The position numbers were made by a program, and so were the translations under genes. DNA of 64,000 nt. It comes from Deferribacter thermophilus. GTDB lineage: Bacteria > Chrysiogenota > Deferribacteres > Deferribacterales > Deferribacteraceae. Location of the stretch: NCBI RefSeq assembly GCF_049472675.1, contig NZ_JAPNXM010000001.1, forward strand, positions 310,001 through 374,000. Reading direction: 5' to 3'. The notes under the pieces were generated by a model. It was not told the origin of the DNA. It searched no databases and saw only the letters and a list, made by a program, of their open reading frames with translations. Shown here one piece after another: positions 8,713-18,461 of the stretch (position 1 is its first letter; each line of letters opens with the position of its first letter).

Positions 8713-10333
8713 ATTTATTTTTGTAACAGGTGGAGTTTTGTCATCTTTGGGAAAAGGGATAACTGCTGCTTCGATTGGTACACTTTTAGAAAGCAGGGGT
8801 TATAAGGTTTTAATTAAAAAGTTTGATCCCTATTTGAATGTTGATCCTGGTACTATGAGCCCTTTTCAGCATGGTGAAGTGTATGTAACTGACGATGGGG
8901 CTGAAACTGATTTGGATTTAGGTCATTATGAGAGGTTTTTATCTACTCCTACAACAAGAGAATGTAATATAACAACTGGTAAAATTTATTATAATGTAAT
9001 TAATAAGGAAAGAAGAGGAGATTACTTAGGTGCAACTGTTCAAGTAATCCCTCATGTTACTGATGAAATAAAAAACAGTATTTTTAAGCTATCTGAACAG
9101 TATGATATTGTAATAACTGAAATAGGTGGTACTGTTGGGGATATTGAAAGTTTACCATTTTTAGAAGCGATAAGGCAGATGAAGTATGATTTGGATGAAA
9201 ATGATGTAGTTTATATTCATGTTACACTTGTACCGTACATAAAAAGTGCTGGTGAATTAAAAACGAAACCTACACAACATTCAGTAAAAGAGCTAAGGGA
9301 AATAGGTATTCAACCAGATATTTTAGTATGTAGATCAGAATATCCTTTAGATGAATCTATCAGGAAAAAGATTGCTTTATTCTGTAATGTTTCTAAAAAT
9401 GCGGTAATTAATGCTATAGATGCATCCACGATATATGAAGTTCCATTGCTTTTACATAAAGAGGGTATAGATAAAATAGTATTAGAAAAATTAAAATTGG
9501 AGAAAAGGGATATTGATCTTTCAGACTGGGAAAATGTGGTTTATAGATTAAAAAATCCGGAAGATACTGTGACTATTGGTGTAGTAGGAAAATATATAAA
9601 TCTTAAAGATGCTTATATCAGTTTGAATGAAGCATTGGTTCATGGTGGTATAGCAAATAAGTTGAAAGTTGAGATTAAATGGATTGATGCTGAAGATTTA
9701 GAGCATGGAAATTTAAGCAAGTATTTAGATGATGTTGATGGGATATTAGTACCAGGTGGTTTTGGGGAAAGAGGGGTTGAAGGTAAGATAAATGCTGTTA
9801 ATTATGCTCGGAATAAAGATATCCCATTTTTTGGTATATGTCTTGGGATGCAGTGTGCTGTTATTGAATTTGCAAGAAATGTGATGAAGTATGAAAGTGC
9901 TAATAGTGTTGAGTTTGATCCAAAAACACCATATCCTGTAATAGATTTCATGCAGGAACAAAAGAATATAAAACAGCTTGGCGGGACAATGAGGCTTGGA
10001 GCTTATAAGTGCCAGATAACTGAAGATTCATTGGCTTACAAAGCATATCAAAAAGATGTAATTTATGAAAGACATAGACACAGACTTGAGTTTAATAATG
10101 AATTTTTAGATGATTTTAAAAAAGCTGGCTTACATATATCTGGTATAAATCCAGATAGAAATTTGGTGGAAATTATTGAGTTAAAGGCACATAGGTGGTT
10201 TTTGGGGTGCCAGTTTCATCCTGAGTTTAAATCAAGACCATTATATCCCCATCCTCTTTTTAGAGATTTTATAAAAGCTGCTTATAATTTTAAGCTTGAG
10301 AAAAAGGATGTATCTCAGGAGAAAGAATGTTAA
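8705..10333 (+). CDS. pyrG: CTP synthase
   Basis: Aminates UTP to CTP with glutamine or ammonia. The amidoligase domain begins KFIFVTGGVLSSLGKG and includes ITEIGGTVGDIES. The C-terminal glutamine amidotransferase has PGGFGERG, the nucleophile motif GICLGMQC (Cys about 378) and a late QFHPEFKS histidine motif. Start ATG 8705 is chosen because the protein then begins with the family's conserved N-terminus; an in-frame upstream start inside kdsB gives an unrelated basic extension. Placed between kdsB and kdsA, it likely feeds CMP-Kdo formation. Confidence 0.96.
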   Translation: MAKFIFVTGGVLSSLGKGITAASIGTLLESRGYKVLIKKFDPYLNVDPGTMSPFQHGEVYVTDDGAETDLDLGHYERFLSTPTTRECNITTGKIYYNVINKERRGDYLGATVQVIPHVTDEIKNSIFKLSEQYDIVITEIGGTVGDIESLPFLEAIRQMKYDLDENDVVYIHVTLVPYIKSAGELKTKPTQHSVKELREIGIQPDILVCRSEYPLDESIRKKIALFCNVSKNAVINAIDASTIYEVPLLLHKEGIDKIVLEKLKLEKRDIDLSDWENVVYRLKNPEDTVTIGVVGKYINLKDAYISLNEALVHGGIANKLKVEIKWIDAEDLEHGNLSKYLDDVDGILVPGGFGERGVEGKINAVNYARNKDIPFFGICLGMQCAVIEFARNVMKYESANSVEFDPKTPYPVIDFMQEQKNIKQLGGTMRLGAYKCQITEDSLAYKAYQKDVIYERHRHRLEFNNEFLDDFKKAGLHISGINPDRNLVEIIELKAHRWFLGCQFHPEFKSRPLYPHPLFRDFIKAAYNFKLEKKDVSQEKEC

Positions 10334-11097
10334 TAATTGCTGGACCTTGTGTTTATGAAAATGATGAAATTGCTTTTAAAACTTGTGAATTTTTAAAGAA
10401 TTTATGCAGTAAGTATGGTTTTGAATATGTTTATAAAACTTCTTATGATAAAGCAAATAGAAGTTCTATAACATCTTATAGAGGACCAGGTATTGAAAAA
10501 GGGGTCTCTTTTTTTGAAAGATTGAAAAAAGAGTTTGAAGTAAAAATATTGACAGATTTTCATTCTGAACAAGAGGCATACTTAATAAAAGATTATGTGG
10601 ATATTTTACAGGTACCAGCTTTTTTATGTCGCCAAACAGATATTTTAAAAGCTGCTGCTTTAAGTGGAAAAATTGTGAATGTAAAAAAAGGTCAATTTAT
10701 GGCTCCGTGGGATATGAAAAATGTTGTTGATAAATTAAAATATTTTAATGCAAAAGATATTATGATTACGGAAAGAGGGTACAGTTTTGGTTATAATAAT
10801 TTAGTAGTTGATTTTAGGAGCTTTCCAATAATGAAAGAGTTTTGTGATACTGTAATTTTTGATGTTACTCATTCTGTTCAACTGCCTGGTGGTAAAGGGG
10901 CTGCATCTGGTGGAGAAAGGAGATTTGCTCCATATTTAGCAAGAGGGGCTGTTGCATGTGGTGTAGATGGGTTATTTTTAGAGGTTCACCCTGATCCTGA
11001 TTCTGCCTTGTGTGATGGGCCAAATATGTTAGATTTTAAAATGACAGAGGAATTATTTGAACAGGTAAAAAAAATACAGGATGCATTATGGATTTAA
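10327..11097 (+). CDS. kdsA: Kdo-8-phosphate synthase
   Basis: Condenses phosphoenolpyruvate with arabinose-5-phosphate. Motifs: IIAGPCVYEN at the N-terminus, YKTSYDKANRSS, GPGIEKG, LQVPAFLCRQTD, VKKGQFMAPWDM, FDVTHSVQLPGG and LEVHPDPD. The 256-residue length is slightly shorter than E. coli KdsA. Both ends overlap neighbouring genes (pyrG by 7 bases, kdsD by 10). The next gene makes its substrate and the one after removes the phosphate from its product. Confidence 0.96.
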   Translation: MLIIAGPCVYENDEIAFKTCEFLKNLCSKYGFEYVYKTSYDKANRSSITSYRGPGIEKGVSFFERLKKEFEVKILTDFHSEQEAYLIKDYVDILQVPAFLCRQTDILKAAALSGKIVNVKKGQFMAPWDMKNVVDKLKYFNAKDIMITERGYSFGYNNLVVDFRSFPIMKEFCDTVIFDVTHSVQLPGGKGAASGGERRFAPYLARGAVACGVDGLFLEVHPDPDSALCDGPNMLDFKMTEELFEQVKKIQDALWI

Positions 11098-12050
11098 AAG
11101 AGGTAGCAAAGAAAGCTTTAAAAATAGAAGCTGATGCGATTTATAATCTAATCGATAGGATTAATGATCAGTTTTTAAAAGCAGTAGATATTATTTATAA
11201 TTGTAAAGGTCGTTTGGTAGTAACTGGAATGGGAAAATCAGGTCTAATTGGTAAGAAGATAGCTTCTACTTTTGCATCTACAGGGACACCTTCACTTTTT
11301 TTACACCCTGCAGAAGGGGTTCATGGTGATTTAGGGATGATTGTAAAAGATGATGTAGTATTAGCAATATCAAATAGTGGAGAAACTGATGAAATTGTTT
11401 CAATACTACCTATTATTAAAAGATTAGGTGTGCCTTTGATTTCAATTGTTGGTAGAGTTAATTCTACTTTAGCAAAAAAAAGTGATTGTGTTTTGGATGC
11501 ATCAGTTGAAAAAGAGGCTTGCCCTTTAAATTTGGCTCCAACAGCCAGTACAACAGCTGCTTTGGCTTTAGGGGATGCTTTAGCAATAGCTTTATTAGAA
11601 AAGAGAGGGTTTAAAGAAGAGGATTTTGCACTATTTCACCCTTCTGGAAGTCTCGGTAAAAGATTACTTTTAAAAGTATCTGATATTTACCATACTGGCT
11701 CAAAAGTTCCTATCGTAAAAGATAGAGCTACGGTTACTGATGCTATTTTAGAGATGAGTTCAAAAGGATTTGGTTGTACAGCTATAGTGAATGATGATGG
11801 TGTTTTAGTGGGTATTTTAACAGATGGTGATCTGAGGAGAGGTTTAGAAAAGTTTAAAGATTTATTTATAAGAAATGTTATGGAAATAGCATCAAAAAAT
11901 CCTAAAACAATTGAAGAGGATGCTTTAGCAGCGAAGGCATTACAATTGATGGAGAAGCATTCTATAACAACTTTACTCATAGTTGACGAAAATAAAAGGC
12001 CTTATGGGATAATACATTTGCACGATATATTAAAGGCAGGAATTGTATGA
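11088..12050 (+). CDS. kdsD: Arabinose-5-phosphate isomerase
   Basis: Converts ribulose-5-phosphate to arabinose-5-phosphate for Kdo synthesis. An N-terminal SIS domain (about 35-170) holds VTGMGKSGLIGKKIASTFASTGT, read here as VTGMGKSG followed by the sugar loop, and ISNSGETDEI. Two CBS domains fill about 200-320. The KdsD/KpsF architecture and 320-residue length are standard. It overlaps kdsA upstream and kdsC downstream by a few bases. Confidence 0.95.
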   Translation: MDLKEVAKKALKIEADAIYNLIDRINDQFLKAVDIIYNCKGRLVVTGMGKSGLIGKKIASTFASTGTPSLFLHPAEGVHGDLGMIVKDDVVLAISNSGETDEIVSILPIIKRLGVPLISIVGRVNSTLAKKSDCVLDASVEKEACPLNLAPTASTTAALALGDALAIALLEKRGFKEEDFALFHPSGSLGKRLLLKVSDIYHTGSKVPIVKDRATVTDAILEMSSKGFGCTAIVNDDGVLVGILTDGDLRRGLEKFKDLFIRNVMEIASKNPKTIEEDALAAKALQLMEKHSITTLLIVDENKRPYGIIHLHDILKAGIV

Positions 12051-12538
12051 TAAAATACATTTTTTTAGATGTTGATGGTGTATTGACAGATGGTGCTATT
12101 ATTTATAGTGAAAAGTATGGTGAGATTAAAAACTTTCATGTAAGGGATGGGTTAGGGATTAAGTTAGCTCAAAGGCTTGGTTATAAAATTTTAATATTAA
12201 CAGGAAGAGAATCAAAGATTACAGAGATGAGATGTAAGGAATTGGGTATAGAAGATATTTTTCAGGGAGTTATGAATAAAGTAGAAGTGTATGAAAAACT
12301 AAAAGAGAAATATGGTTTTGATGATAGTGAAGCTGCTTATATAGGTGATGATTTAAATGATTTAAGCCTTTTAAAGAGAGTTAGTTTTTCAGCAACGGTT
12401 AATGATGCTCCAGATTATATTAAAAATGAGGTAGATTATATTGCGCCTGTAGCAGGTGGAAGGGGGGCTGTAAGATATTTTATTGAGGAAATTATTAAGA
12501 GAAATAGACAGTGGCAAGAAGTTTTAAAATTATATTAA
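12047..12538 (+). CDS. kdsC: Kdo-8-phosphate phosphatase
   Basis: HAD-superfamily phosphatase that releases free Kdo. The nucleophile motif is DVDGVLTDG at about 8-16; the serine/threonine motif ILTGRES and the metal motif YIGDDLNDL follow. It is short (163 residues) with no cap domain, as in KdsC tetramers. It lies directly between kdsD and the lptC gene, completing the Kdo pathway before the LPS transport genes. Confidence 0.94.
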   Translation: MIKYIFLDVDGVLTDGAIIYSEKYGEIKNFHVRDGLGIKLAQRLGYKILILTGRESKITEMRCKELGIEDIFQGVMNKVEVYEKLKEKYGFDDSEAAYIGDDLNDLSLLKRVSFSATVNDAPDYIKNEVDYIAPVAGGRGAVRYFIEEIIKRNRQWQEVLKLY

Positions 12539-13059
12539 TATTTATTTTTGTTCTCTTTCTTTTAGTACTTTTGATTAATTCTTATTTTAAAAGTAAAATA
12601 AAATTTAATGATTTAAATATTAAAAAAGATATTATAAGTGTGCAAAATTTTGAGCTATCTAAAAGATTTTCTGAAGGTGAATATTACAAACTTACTGCTG
12701 ATGAAGCAATTTATAGTAAAAATAACAAATTAGTTAACCTAAAAAATTGCAAATTAATCTATCATAAAGAAAGTAACGATATAATTTTAAATGCTAATAG
12801 TTGTGAATATGTTCTTGATAAAAAGCTGCTTGTAAGAGGAGATATTAATGTTTTGTTCAATGGTTATACTTTATTTACTAAGGATAAAGATGCTATAGGG
12901 GAATATTCGTTAGAAAGTAAAACTTTAAAATTGGAAGGAAATATTGTAATAAAAGATAAATTCAATTATATTACGGCGAAAAGATTAAAATACTATTATG
13001 ATAAAAATTTATTGTTATTCAAAGATAATGTAGAGGTTAATTATGAAATTAGTTTTTAG
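12511..13059 (+). CDS. lptC: LptC-like LPS transport protein
   Basis: Single N-terminal membrane helix (about residues 5-25, IILIFIFVLFLLVLLI) and a periplasmic body of repeating beta-strands with the YKLTADEAIYSKNN pattern seen in LptC. In E. coli LptC passes LPS from LptBFG to LptA. Start is GTG inside the end of kdsC (28-base overlap). Sequence similarity in this family is weak, so the call leans on its place before lptA and lptB. Confidence 0.82.
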   Translation: MARSFKIILIFIFVLFLLVLLINSYFKSKIKFNDLNIKKDIISVQNFELSKRFSEGEYYKLTADEAIYSKNNKLVNLKNCKLIYHKESNDIILNANSCEYVLDKKLLVRGDINVLFNGYTLFTKDKDAIGEYSLESKTLKLEGNIVIKDKFNYITAKRLKYYYDKNLLLFKDNVEVNYEISF

Positions 13060-13501
13060 ATTTATATCTATTTTTTTATTATTTAGTTGTTTAGGGTTTG
13101 CTGAAAATAGAGTTCAGATAACTTCAAATGAGCTTACTTATGATGTAAATAAAAGAATATCGATCTTCAAAGGTGATGTTGATGCTATTTATGATAATTC
13201 CACTATTAAAAGTGATTTAATGTATGTGTATTTAGATGATTTGAATAAGCCAAGTAAGATAGTTTGTAAAGGGAATGTAAAAATTATAAAAGATAATATG
13301 ACTGCTTTGGCAGATAATGCAGTTTTTGATATAAAAGAGGACATTTTAGTATTGGAAGGGGATGTCAAAATTTGGCAAAATAAAAATTACTTGGAAGGTG
13401 ATAAAGTCACTTATTATAATAAAGAGAAAAGGGTTGAAGTTAAGAATAATGATAAGGGGAAAGTAAAAATTATTTTTATCCCAGAAAATAATCAGAATTA
13501 G
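13043..13501 (+). CDS. lptA: Periplasmic LPS-bridge protein LptA
   Basis: A signal peptide (about residues 1-19, ending CLGFA) leads to an OstA/LptA domain: VQITSNELTYDVNKRISIFKGDV, recognised here by ITSNEL and IFKGDV, followed by repeats of GNVKI and EGDVKIW type. The protein would form the beta-jellyroll bridge that carries LPS across the periplasm. It overlaps lptC by 17 bases and is 7 bases before lptB. The length of 152 is slightly under E. coli LptA. Confidence 0.88.
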   Translation: MKLVFRFISIFLLFSCLGFAENRVQITSNELTYDVNKRISIFKGDVDAIYDNSTIKSDLMYVYLDDLNKPSKIVCKGNVKIIKDNMTALADNAVFDIKEDILVLEGDVKIWQNKNYLEGDKVTYYNKEKRVEVKNNDKGKVKIIFIPENNQN

Positions 13502-13508
13502 AGTAAAT

Positions 13509-14225
13509 ATGTTAGAAGTTTTGAATTTAAAGAAGCGATATAAGAAAAGATTTGTGGTCGATGGAGTTAGTCTTCATTTATCTAAAGGTGAAGTAGTTGG
13601 GTTGTTAGGACCAAATGGAGCTGGCAAAACCACAACATTTTATATGATAGTTGGTATTATCAGGGCTGATGAAGGTGTAATTCGTTTTAATGAAGAGGAT
13701 ATAACTGATTTACCAATTTATAAAAGAGCATCGTTGGGTATCGGTTATTTACCTCAGGAGATTTCTGTATTTCGTAACTTGACTGTGTATGAAAATATTT
13801 ATGCTGCAATGGAGTTTAAATTTAAAGATAAAAAGCTAATAGAAGAGAGAACAGAGAGATTAATAGATGAGTTTGGTTTACAACATGTTAGAGATACAAT
13901 CGGATATGCTTTAAGTGGTGGTGAAAAAAGGAGAGTTGAAATTGCTCGTTGTTTATCGATAGAGCCAGAAATTATCTTACTGGATGAACCTTTTGCTGGG
14001 ATTGATCCTATTTCTGTTCAAGAGATACAAAAAATGATTGCTAAATTAAAAGAAATGAATATTGGTATTTTGATTACTGATCACAATGTAAGAGAAACTT
14101 TACAGATTACTGATAGGGCTTATATTATGTATGAAGGGAAGATATTAACACATGGTGATCCAGATACAATTATTAAAGATGATAAAGTCAGAAAGACTTA
14201 TTTGGGTGAAGGGTATTCAATATAG
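13509..14225 (+). CDS. lptB: LPS export ABC transporter ATP-binding protein
   Basis: ATPase that powers LPS extraction from the inner membrane with LptFG, which are not in this window. Walker A GPNGAGKTT is at about 34-42, Q-loop YLPQEISVFRNLTV, signature LSGGEKRRVEIAR at about 135-147, Walker B IILLDEPFAGIDP and H-loop ITDHNVRE. The motif set is typical of LptB. rpoN begins on the next base, the common lptB-rpoN-hpf-ptsN order. Confidence 0.96.
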   Translation: MLEVLNLKKRYKKRFVVDGVSLHLSKGEVVGLLGPNGAGKTTTFYMIVGIIRADEGVIRFNEEDITDLPIYKRASLGIGYLPQEISVFRNLTVYENIYAAMEFKFKDKKLIEERTERLIDEFGLQHVRDTIGYALSGGEKRRVEIARCLSIEPEIILLDEPFAGIDPISVQEIQKMIAKLKEMNIGILITDHNVRETLQITDRAYIMYEGKILTHGDPDTIIKDDKVRKTYLGEGYSI

Positions 14226-15617
14226 ATGAATAAAATAGATATAACATTAAAAACAAAATTATCTCAAAAGTTATTAATTACCCCTCAAATGAAACAATCT
14301 TTGAATATACTACAATTACCAATCATGGAGCTAAATCAGGAGTTGAACACAATTTTAGAGAATAATCCTGTTTTAGAAGAGGTAAATGTAAAAGAGGATA
14401 TGGATAATTATAATGATACAGAGATAGATAACTATATAAAAGAATTACAAAAAGTAGAGTGGGAATCATTTTTTAATGAAGATGATTATAAAATATATAT
14501 AGCTGATGATAGTGAAGATATTAATTTTGAAAAATTTGTTAGTAAAAAGCCAGATTTGTATAGTCATTTACTCTTTCAGCTTAAAATTTCAGGATTGAAA
14601 GATGATGAATACAGAATTGGGGAATTTATTATTGGTAATCTAACAGAGAATGGTTATTTTAGATTGGATATAGATGAAGCATCTGAAAATTTAGGGGTTG
14701 ATAAAGATAAGTTTTTAAAAGTATTGAAGAAAGTCCAAGAATTTGAGCCATCCGGCATAGCTGCAAGGGATTTAAAGGAATGTTTGCTTATTCAACTTAA
14801 AGATTTTGAAATATTAGAAATTGATTTTTATTTTATTACTCGCTTGTTAGAAGATTTTGAGTTAGAATTAATCGAGGGAAAATATGATAAAATCATAGAT
14901 AAGCTTGATATTGATGAGGATTATTTAAAATTTTTATTAAGTATTGTTAGAAAATTAGATCCTAAGCCTGGGTTGAAATTTTCAGAAAATACTCAATATA
15001 TAATTCCTGATGTGTATGTATATAAGACAAGAGATGGTCTAGAGGTTAAGTTAAATGAAGAGCATACACCATCAATTAAATTAAACAGTTATTATCTTAA
15101 GATATTAAAAAGTAATTCATTGGATGAAAAGACAAAGTCGTATATTGAGGATAAAATAAAGAATGCATTATGGGTTATCAAAAGCTTAAATCAGAGAAAG
15201 AAAGCCATTTTAAAAGTTGCGGAATTTATAGTGAACCATCAGAAAGATTTCTTTTTAAATGGGGATACAAAGTTAAAACCTTTAAAATTAAAAGAAGTGT
15301 CTGATGCTACTGGTCTTCATGAATCTACTGTCAGTAGGGTAACATCCAATAAATATTTAGCTTGTGAGTATGGGGTTTTTGAAATAAAGACTTTTTTTGT
15401 AAAAGGGATTGAAACAGGTGAGGGAACTATTAGTATTGAAGAGATTAAAAATCAAATTAAAGAAATTATAGACAATGAAGATAAAAAGAAGCCGTTAAGT
15501 GATGAAAAAATTGTGGAAATTTTATCAAAAAAAGGTATAAAAGTTGCTAGAAGAACTGTTGCAAAATATAGAGATGAATTAGGTATACCATCATCTAGTA
15601 AAAGAAAAAATAAATAG
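14226..15617 (+). CDS. rpoN: RNA polymerase sigma-54 factor
   Basis: Alternative sigma factor for activator-dependent promoters of -24/-12 type. The N-terminal glutamine- and leucine-rich activator region (LITPQMKQSLNILQLPI) is clear, an acidic linker follows, then the core-binding domain. The C-terminal helix-turn-helix includes LHESTVSRVTSNKY, and the RpoN box ARRTVAKYRDELG is at about 441-453. Length 463 is normal. The gene abuts lptB and is followed by the hibernation factor and ptsN. Confidence 0.96.
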   Translation: MNKIDITLKTKLSQKLLITPQMKQSLNILQLPIMELNQELNTILENNPVLEEVNVKEDMDNYNDTEIDNYIKELQKVEWESFFNEDDYKIYIADDSEDINFEKFVSKKPDLYSHLLFQLKISGLKDDEYRIGEFIIGNLTENGYFRLDIDEASENLGVDKDKFLKVLKKVQEFEPSGIAARDLKECLLIQLKDFEILEIDFYFITRLLEDFELELIEGKYDKIIDKLDIDEDYLKFLLSIVRKLDPKPGLKFSENTQYIIPDVYVYKTRDGLEVKLNEEHTPSIKLNSYYLKILKSNSLDEKTKSYIEDKIKNALWVIKSLNQRKKAILKVAEFIVNHQKDFFLNGDTKLKPLKLKEVSDATGLHESTVSRVTSNKYLACEYGVFEIKTFFVKGIETGEGTISIEEIKNQIKEIIDNEDKKKPLSDEKIVEILSKKGIKVARRTVAKYRDELGIPSSSKRKNK

Positions 15618-15625
15618 GAGGTCTT

Positions 15626-16156
15626 ATGAATATTCAAATTACTGCAAGAAATCTTGAGTTGACTGATGCAATTAGGAGTTATGTAGAAAAAAAAGTATCA
15701 AAAATAAAAAGGTATTTTGATCAGATTATAGATGTTCATGTTTTATTAGAAATTCAAAAAAATGTTCATATCGCTGAAATATTAGTAGATGCTAAAGGGG
15801 TGTTTTTAAAAGGGCTTGAAAAGTCTGAAGATTTATATGCATCAATTGATCTTGCTGTAGATAAAATTGAAAAGCAGCTTGTTAAATATAAAGAAAAGCT
15901 TAAAAATAAGAAATTTATGGAATCAACACCTGATACATCGCTTAGATTAAATGTTATTGATTCAGAGTCTATCGATTCAAATCCAAAAACTATTATTAGT
16001 AAACAGATACCTGCAAAACCTATGACTATTGACGAAGCTGTTATGCAGATGGAACTATTAAATAAAAACTTTTTTGTTTTTAGAAATGCTGATACAGGTG
16101 AAGTAAATGTTGTTTATCAAAGGGATGATGGTAATATAGGTTTAATAGAACCATAA
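15626..16156 (+). CDS. hpf: Ribosome hibernation promoting factor, long form
   Basis: Binds the 30S subunit and promotes 100S dimers in starved cells. The N-terminal HPF/RaiA domain (about 1-100) includes the basic VEKKVSKIKRYFD, and the C-terminal dimerisation domain (about 118-176) has the typical PMTIDEAVMQMELLNKNFFVF, abbreviated by MTIDEAV and FFVFRNA. The 176-residue length marks the long form. Start follows a strong AGGAGG. The position after rpoN is conserved in many bacteria. Confidence 0.93.
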   Translation: MNIQITARNLELTDAIRSYVEKKVSKIKRYFDQIIDVHVLLEIQKNVHIAEILVDAKGVFLKGLEKSEDLYASIDLAVDKIEKQLVKYKEKLKNKKFMESTPDTSLRLNVIDSESIDSNPKTIISKQIPAKPMTIDEAVMQMELLNKNFFVFRNADTGEVNVVYQRDDGNIGLIEP

Positions 16157-16167
16157 TAGGTAGTAAA

Positions 16168-16629
16168 ATGAAAATATATGATTATATCGATGAAAAAAAT
16201 ATTATTTTTATTGATAAAAATTATAATAAGGATGAACTTTTAAAATTTTTTGCTAAAAAATTTAAAGAGCTTTATTCAGAGTTAGATGAAGAAGAAATTT
16301 ATAAAGCCTTATATGAAAGGGAAATATTAAGTTCTACAGCAGTGGGGGAAGAAGTTGCTATCCCCCATGCTAAAATAAATAACTTAGATGATTTAAAAAT
16401 CTTAATTGCTTTATCTGATAATGGATTGGATTTTGATGCAGTAGATGATTTACCCGTTAGACTATTTTTTGTAGTTATTGCTCCTTCAAGTAAGATGCAG
16501 TTACATTTGAAAGCTCTTGCAAGAATTTCAAGATTAATAAAAATGACCGATTTTAAAGAGAAAGTTTTGAAATGTAATAATCCGTCTGATGCTTTAGAAG
16601 TTTTAAAAGAAGAGGAAGATAAATTGTAA
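16168..16629 (+). CDS. ptsN: Nitrogen-type PTS enzyme IIA (PtsN)
   Basis: Regulatory EIIA of the fructose/mannitol fold. The phosphorylated histidine lies in VAIPHAKI at about residue 67, and the late MQLHLKALARISRLI segment is typical. In proteobacteria PtsN controls potassium and carbon/nitrogen functions rather than sugar uptake. It lies between hpf and hprK, with its stop sharing one base with hprK. The HPr and EI that could phosphorylate it are encoded 4 kb downstream. Confidence 0.92.
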   Translation: MKIYDYIDEKNIIFIDKNYNKDELLKFFAKKFKELYSELDEEEIYKALYEREILSSTAVGEEVAIPHAKINNLDDLKILIALSDNGLDFDAVDDLPVRLFFVVIAPSSKMQLHLKALARISRLIKMTDFKEKVLKCNNPSDALEVLKEEEDKL

Positions 16630-17606
16630 TGAGTTCTATACCAGTTTCTGAGCTACTTGCTCCTGAGGCTGAAAATCTAAAATTAAAACTAATTTATGGT
16701 AAAAGAAAAGTATTTGAAAAATTTATTGATAATCACCGCATACAAAAACCTGGCCTTGCATTAGCAGGATTTACCGATCATATCCACAAAGGAAGAGTAC
16801 AGATTTTAGGAAATACAGAAATTTCCTATTTAAATGCTTTAGATGAAAAGAAGAAATATGATGCAATAACTGGCTTATGTAAAAAGGATATTTCATGTAT
16901 AGTAGTTACTAAAAATCAACATATTCCAAAAGTAGTAATTGATGCATGCAAAGAGTACGGTATCCCTTTATTTAAAACTCCATTAAAAAGCTCAATTGCG
17001 ATAAATGAAATATCTTCATATTTAGAGGAAAAGTTAGCACCCACTACGAATATGCACGGAGTACTGGTAGATGTTCATGGTGTTGGGGTGCTTATTCTTG
17101 GTAGAAGTGGTATTGGAAAAAGTGAGTGTGCATTGGAGTTGGTTAAAAGAGGCCATAGGCTTGTAGCCGATGATGTAGTCATAATAAAGAAAAAACAAGA
17201 TTTTCTTGTAGGGTTTGGTGATGATTTGTTAGTTAATCATTTAGAAGTTAGAGGGTTAGGTATTTTAAATATCAAAGAGATGTATGGTATTGGTGCAATA
17301 AGGCTTAGGAAAAGGGTTGAGTTAGTTGTTAATCTTATAGATTGGAATAAAGATGGTGATTATGACAGGTTAGGTATTGATAAAAAAGTTTTTACTATTT
17401 TAGATGTGGATCTACCTCTTGTAAATATTCCTGTTTCTCCAGGAAGAAATATTGCTATCATTATAGAGGCTGCAGCTAAAAATCATTTGTTAAAATTAAT
17501 GGGCTTTGATGCTGCAGTAGAATTTAATAATAAGCTAAATAAAGTTTTAGAGGCAAAAAAAGAGGCTTTACTAAAAAATATTTTCCTTAAAAAAGGGGTT
17601 GAATGA
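16629..17606 (+). CDS. hprK: HPr kinase/phosphorylase
   Basis: Phosphorylates and dephosphorylates the regulatory serine of HPr. The P-loop GRSGIGKSECAL is at about 158-169, followed by RLVADDVV and the HprK signature LEVRGLGILNI. The N-terminal domain has the DRTOL-like fold expected from LAGFTDHI. Length 325 is normal. The HPr in this cluster keeps the target serine, so the pair is likely functional. It overlaps rapZ by 4 bases. Confidence 0.95.
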   Translation: MSSIPVSELLAPEAENLKLKLIYGKRKVFEKFIDNHRIQKPGLALAGFTDHIHKGRVQILGNTEISYLNALDEKKKYDAITGLCKKDISCIVVTKNQHIPKVVIDACKEYGIPLFKTPLKSSIAINEISSYLEEKLAPTTNMHGVLVDVHGVGVLILGRSGIGKSECALELVKRGHRLVADDVVIIKKKQDFLVGFGDDLLVNHLEVRGLGILNIKEMYGIGAIRLRKRVELVVNLIDWNKDGDYDRLGIDKKVFTILDVDLPLVNIPVSPGRNIAIIIEAAAKNHLLKLMGFDAAVEFNNKLNKVLEAKKEALLKNIFLKKGVE

Positions 17607-18457
17607 ATAGAGATTATTCTGTTGTTATTATTACTGGTTTGTCTGGAGCTGGTAAATCTACAGCGGCAAAGGCTTTAGAAGATCTAGGATTTTACACAAT
17701 AGATAATTTACCTATATTTTTGGGTGAAAAGTTTTTTCAGTTTGCTTTCGATTTTAATGTTGAAATACCAAAAGTTGCTTTAGTAATAGATGTTAGAAAT
17801 AAAGATTTTAATAATGCGTTTAGTTTTATCAAAGGTTTGAAAGATAATTATAATGCTCAAATTCTATTTTTGGAAGCAGATAATGAGGTAATATTAAATC
17901 GCTTTAAAGAAACAAGGAGAAAACACCCTTTAGGGGATGATTTGTTATTTGCTATTGATAAAGAAAAGGAATTATTAAATAAGATTAAAGATTTGGCAGA
18001 TATTGTGATAGACACTAGTAAATTAAATATAAATGAACTTTCTAATAAAATATATGATATTTTTTCAAAATTTTTTGAAACAAACTTTACAGTTATAATT
18101 CAATCTTTTGGCTTTAAATATGGGATACCATCTGAATCAGATTTGGTTTTTGATGTTAGATTTTTAAAAAATCCACATTATAATGATGAACTTAGACCAT
18201 TAACAGGTCGGGATGAAAAAGTCAAAGATTTTGTATTTAAGGATAAAAGAGCTAAAAAATTTCTTGTTAAGTTAAAGTCTTTATTGAACTTTTTGATACC
18301 TAATTATATTAAAGAAGGTAAGAAGTTTTTGACAATTTCAATTGGATGTACTGGAGGTAAACACCGTTCTGTTGTTATTGCGGAATTTATATATGAATAT
18401 ATTAAAGATAAGACTGACATAAATGTTAAATTAAAACACAGAGATATGGAAAGGTGA
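17603..18457 (+). CDS. rapZ: RNase adapter / nucleotide-binding protein RapZ
   Basis: P-loop protein with Walker A GLSGAGKST at about 12-20, DNLPIFL, RRKHPL and the C-terminal signature SIGCTGGKHRSVV. In E. coli RapZ delivers the sRNA GlmZ to RNase E and so controls GlmS, the source of the substrate used by GlmM (encoded 11 kb upstream). In other bacteria its role is less clear. It is coupled to hprK upstream and the PTS genes downstream. Confidence 0.93.
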   Translation: MNRDYSVVIITGLSGAGKSTAAKALEDLGFYTIDNLPIFLGEKFFQFAFDFNVEIPKVALVIDVRNKDFNNAFSFIKGLKDNYNAQILFLEADNEVILNRFKETRRKHPLGDDLLFAIDKEKELLNKIKDLADIVIDTSKLNINELSNKIYDIFSKFFETNFTVIIQSFGFKYGIPSESDLVFDVRFLKNPHYNDELRPLTGRDEKVKDFVFKDKRAKKFLVKLKSLLNFLIPNYIKEGKKFLTISIGCTGGKHRSVVIAEFIYEYIKDKTDINVKLKHRDMER

Positions 18458-18461
18458 TAAG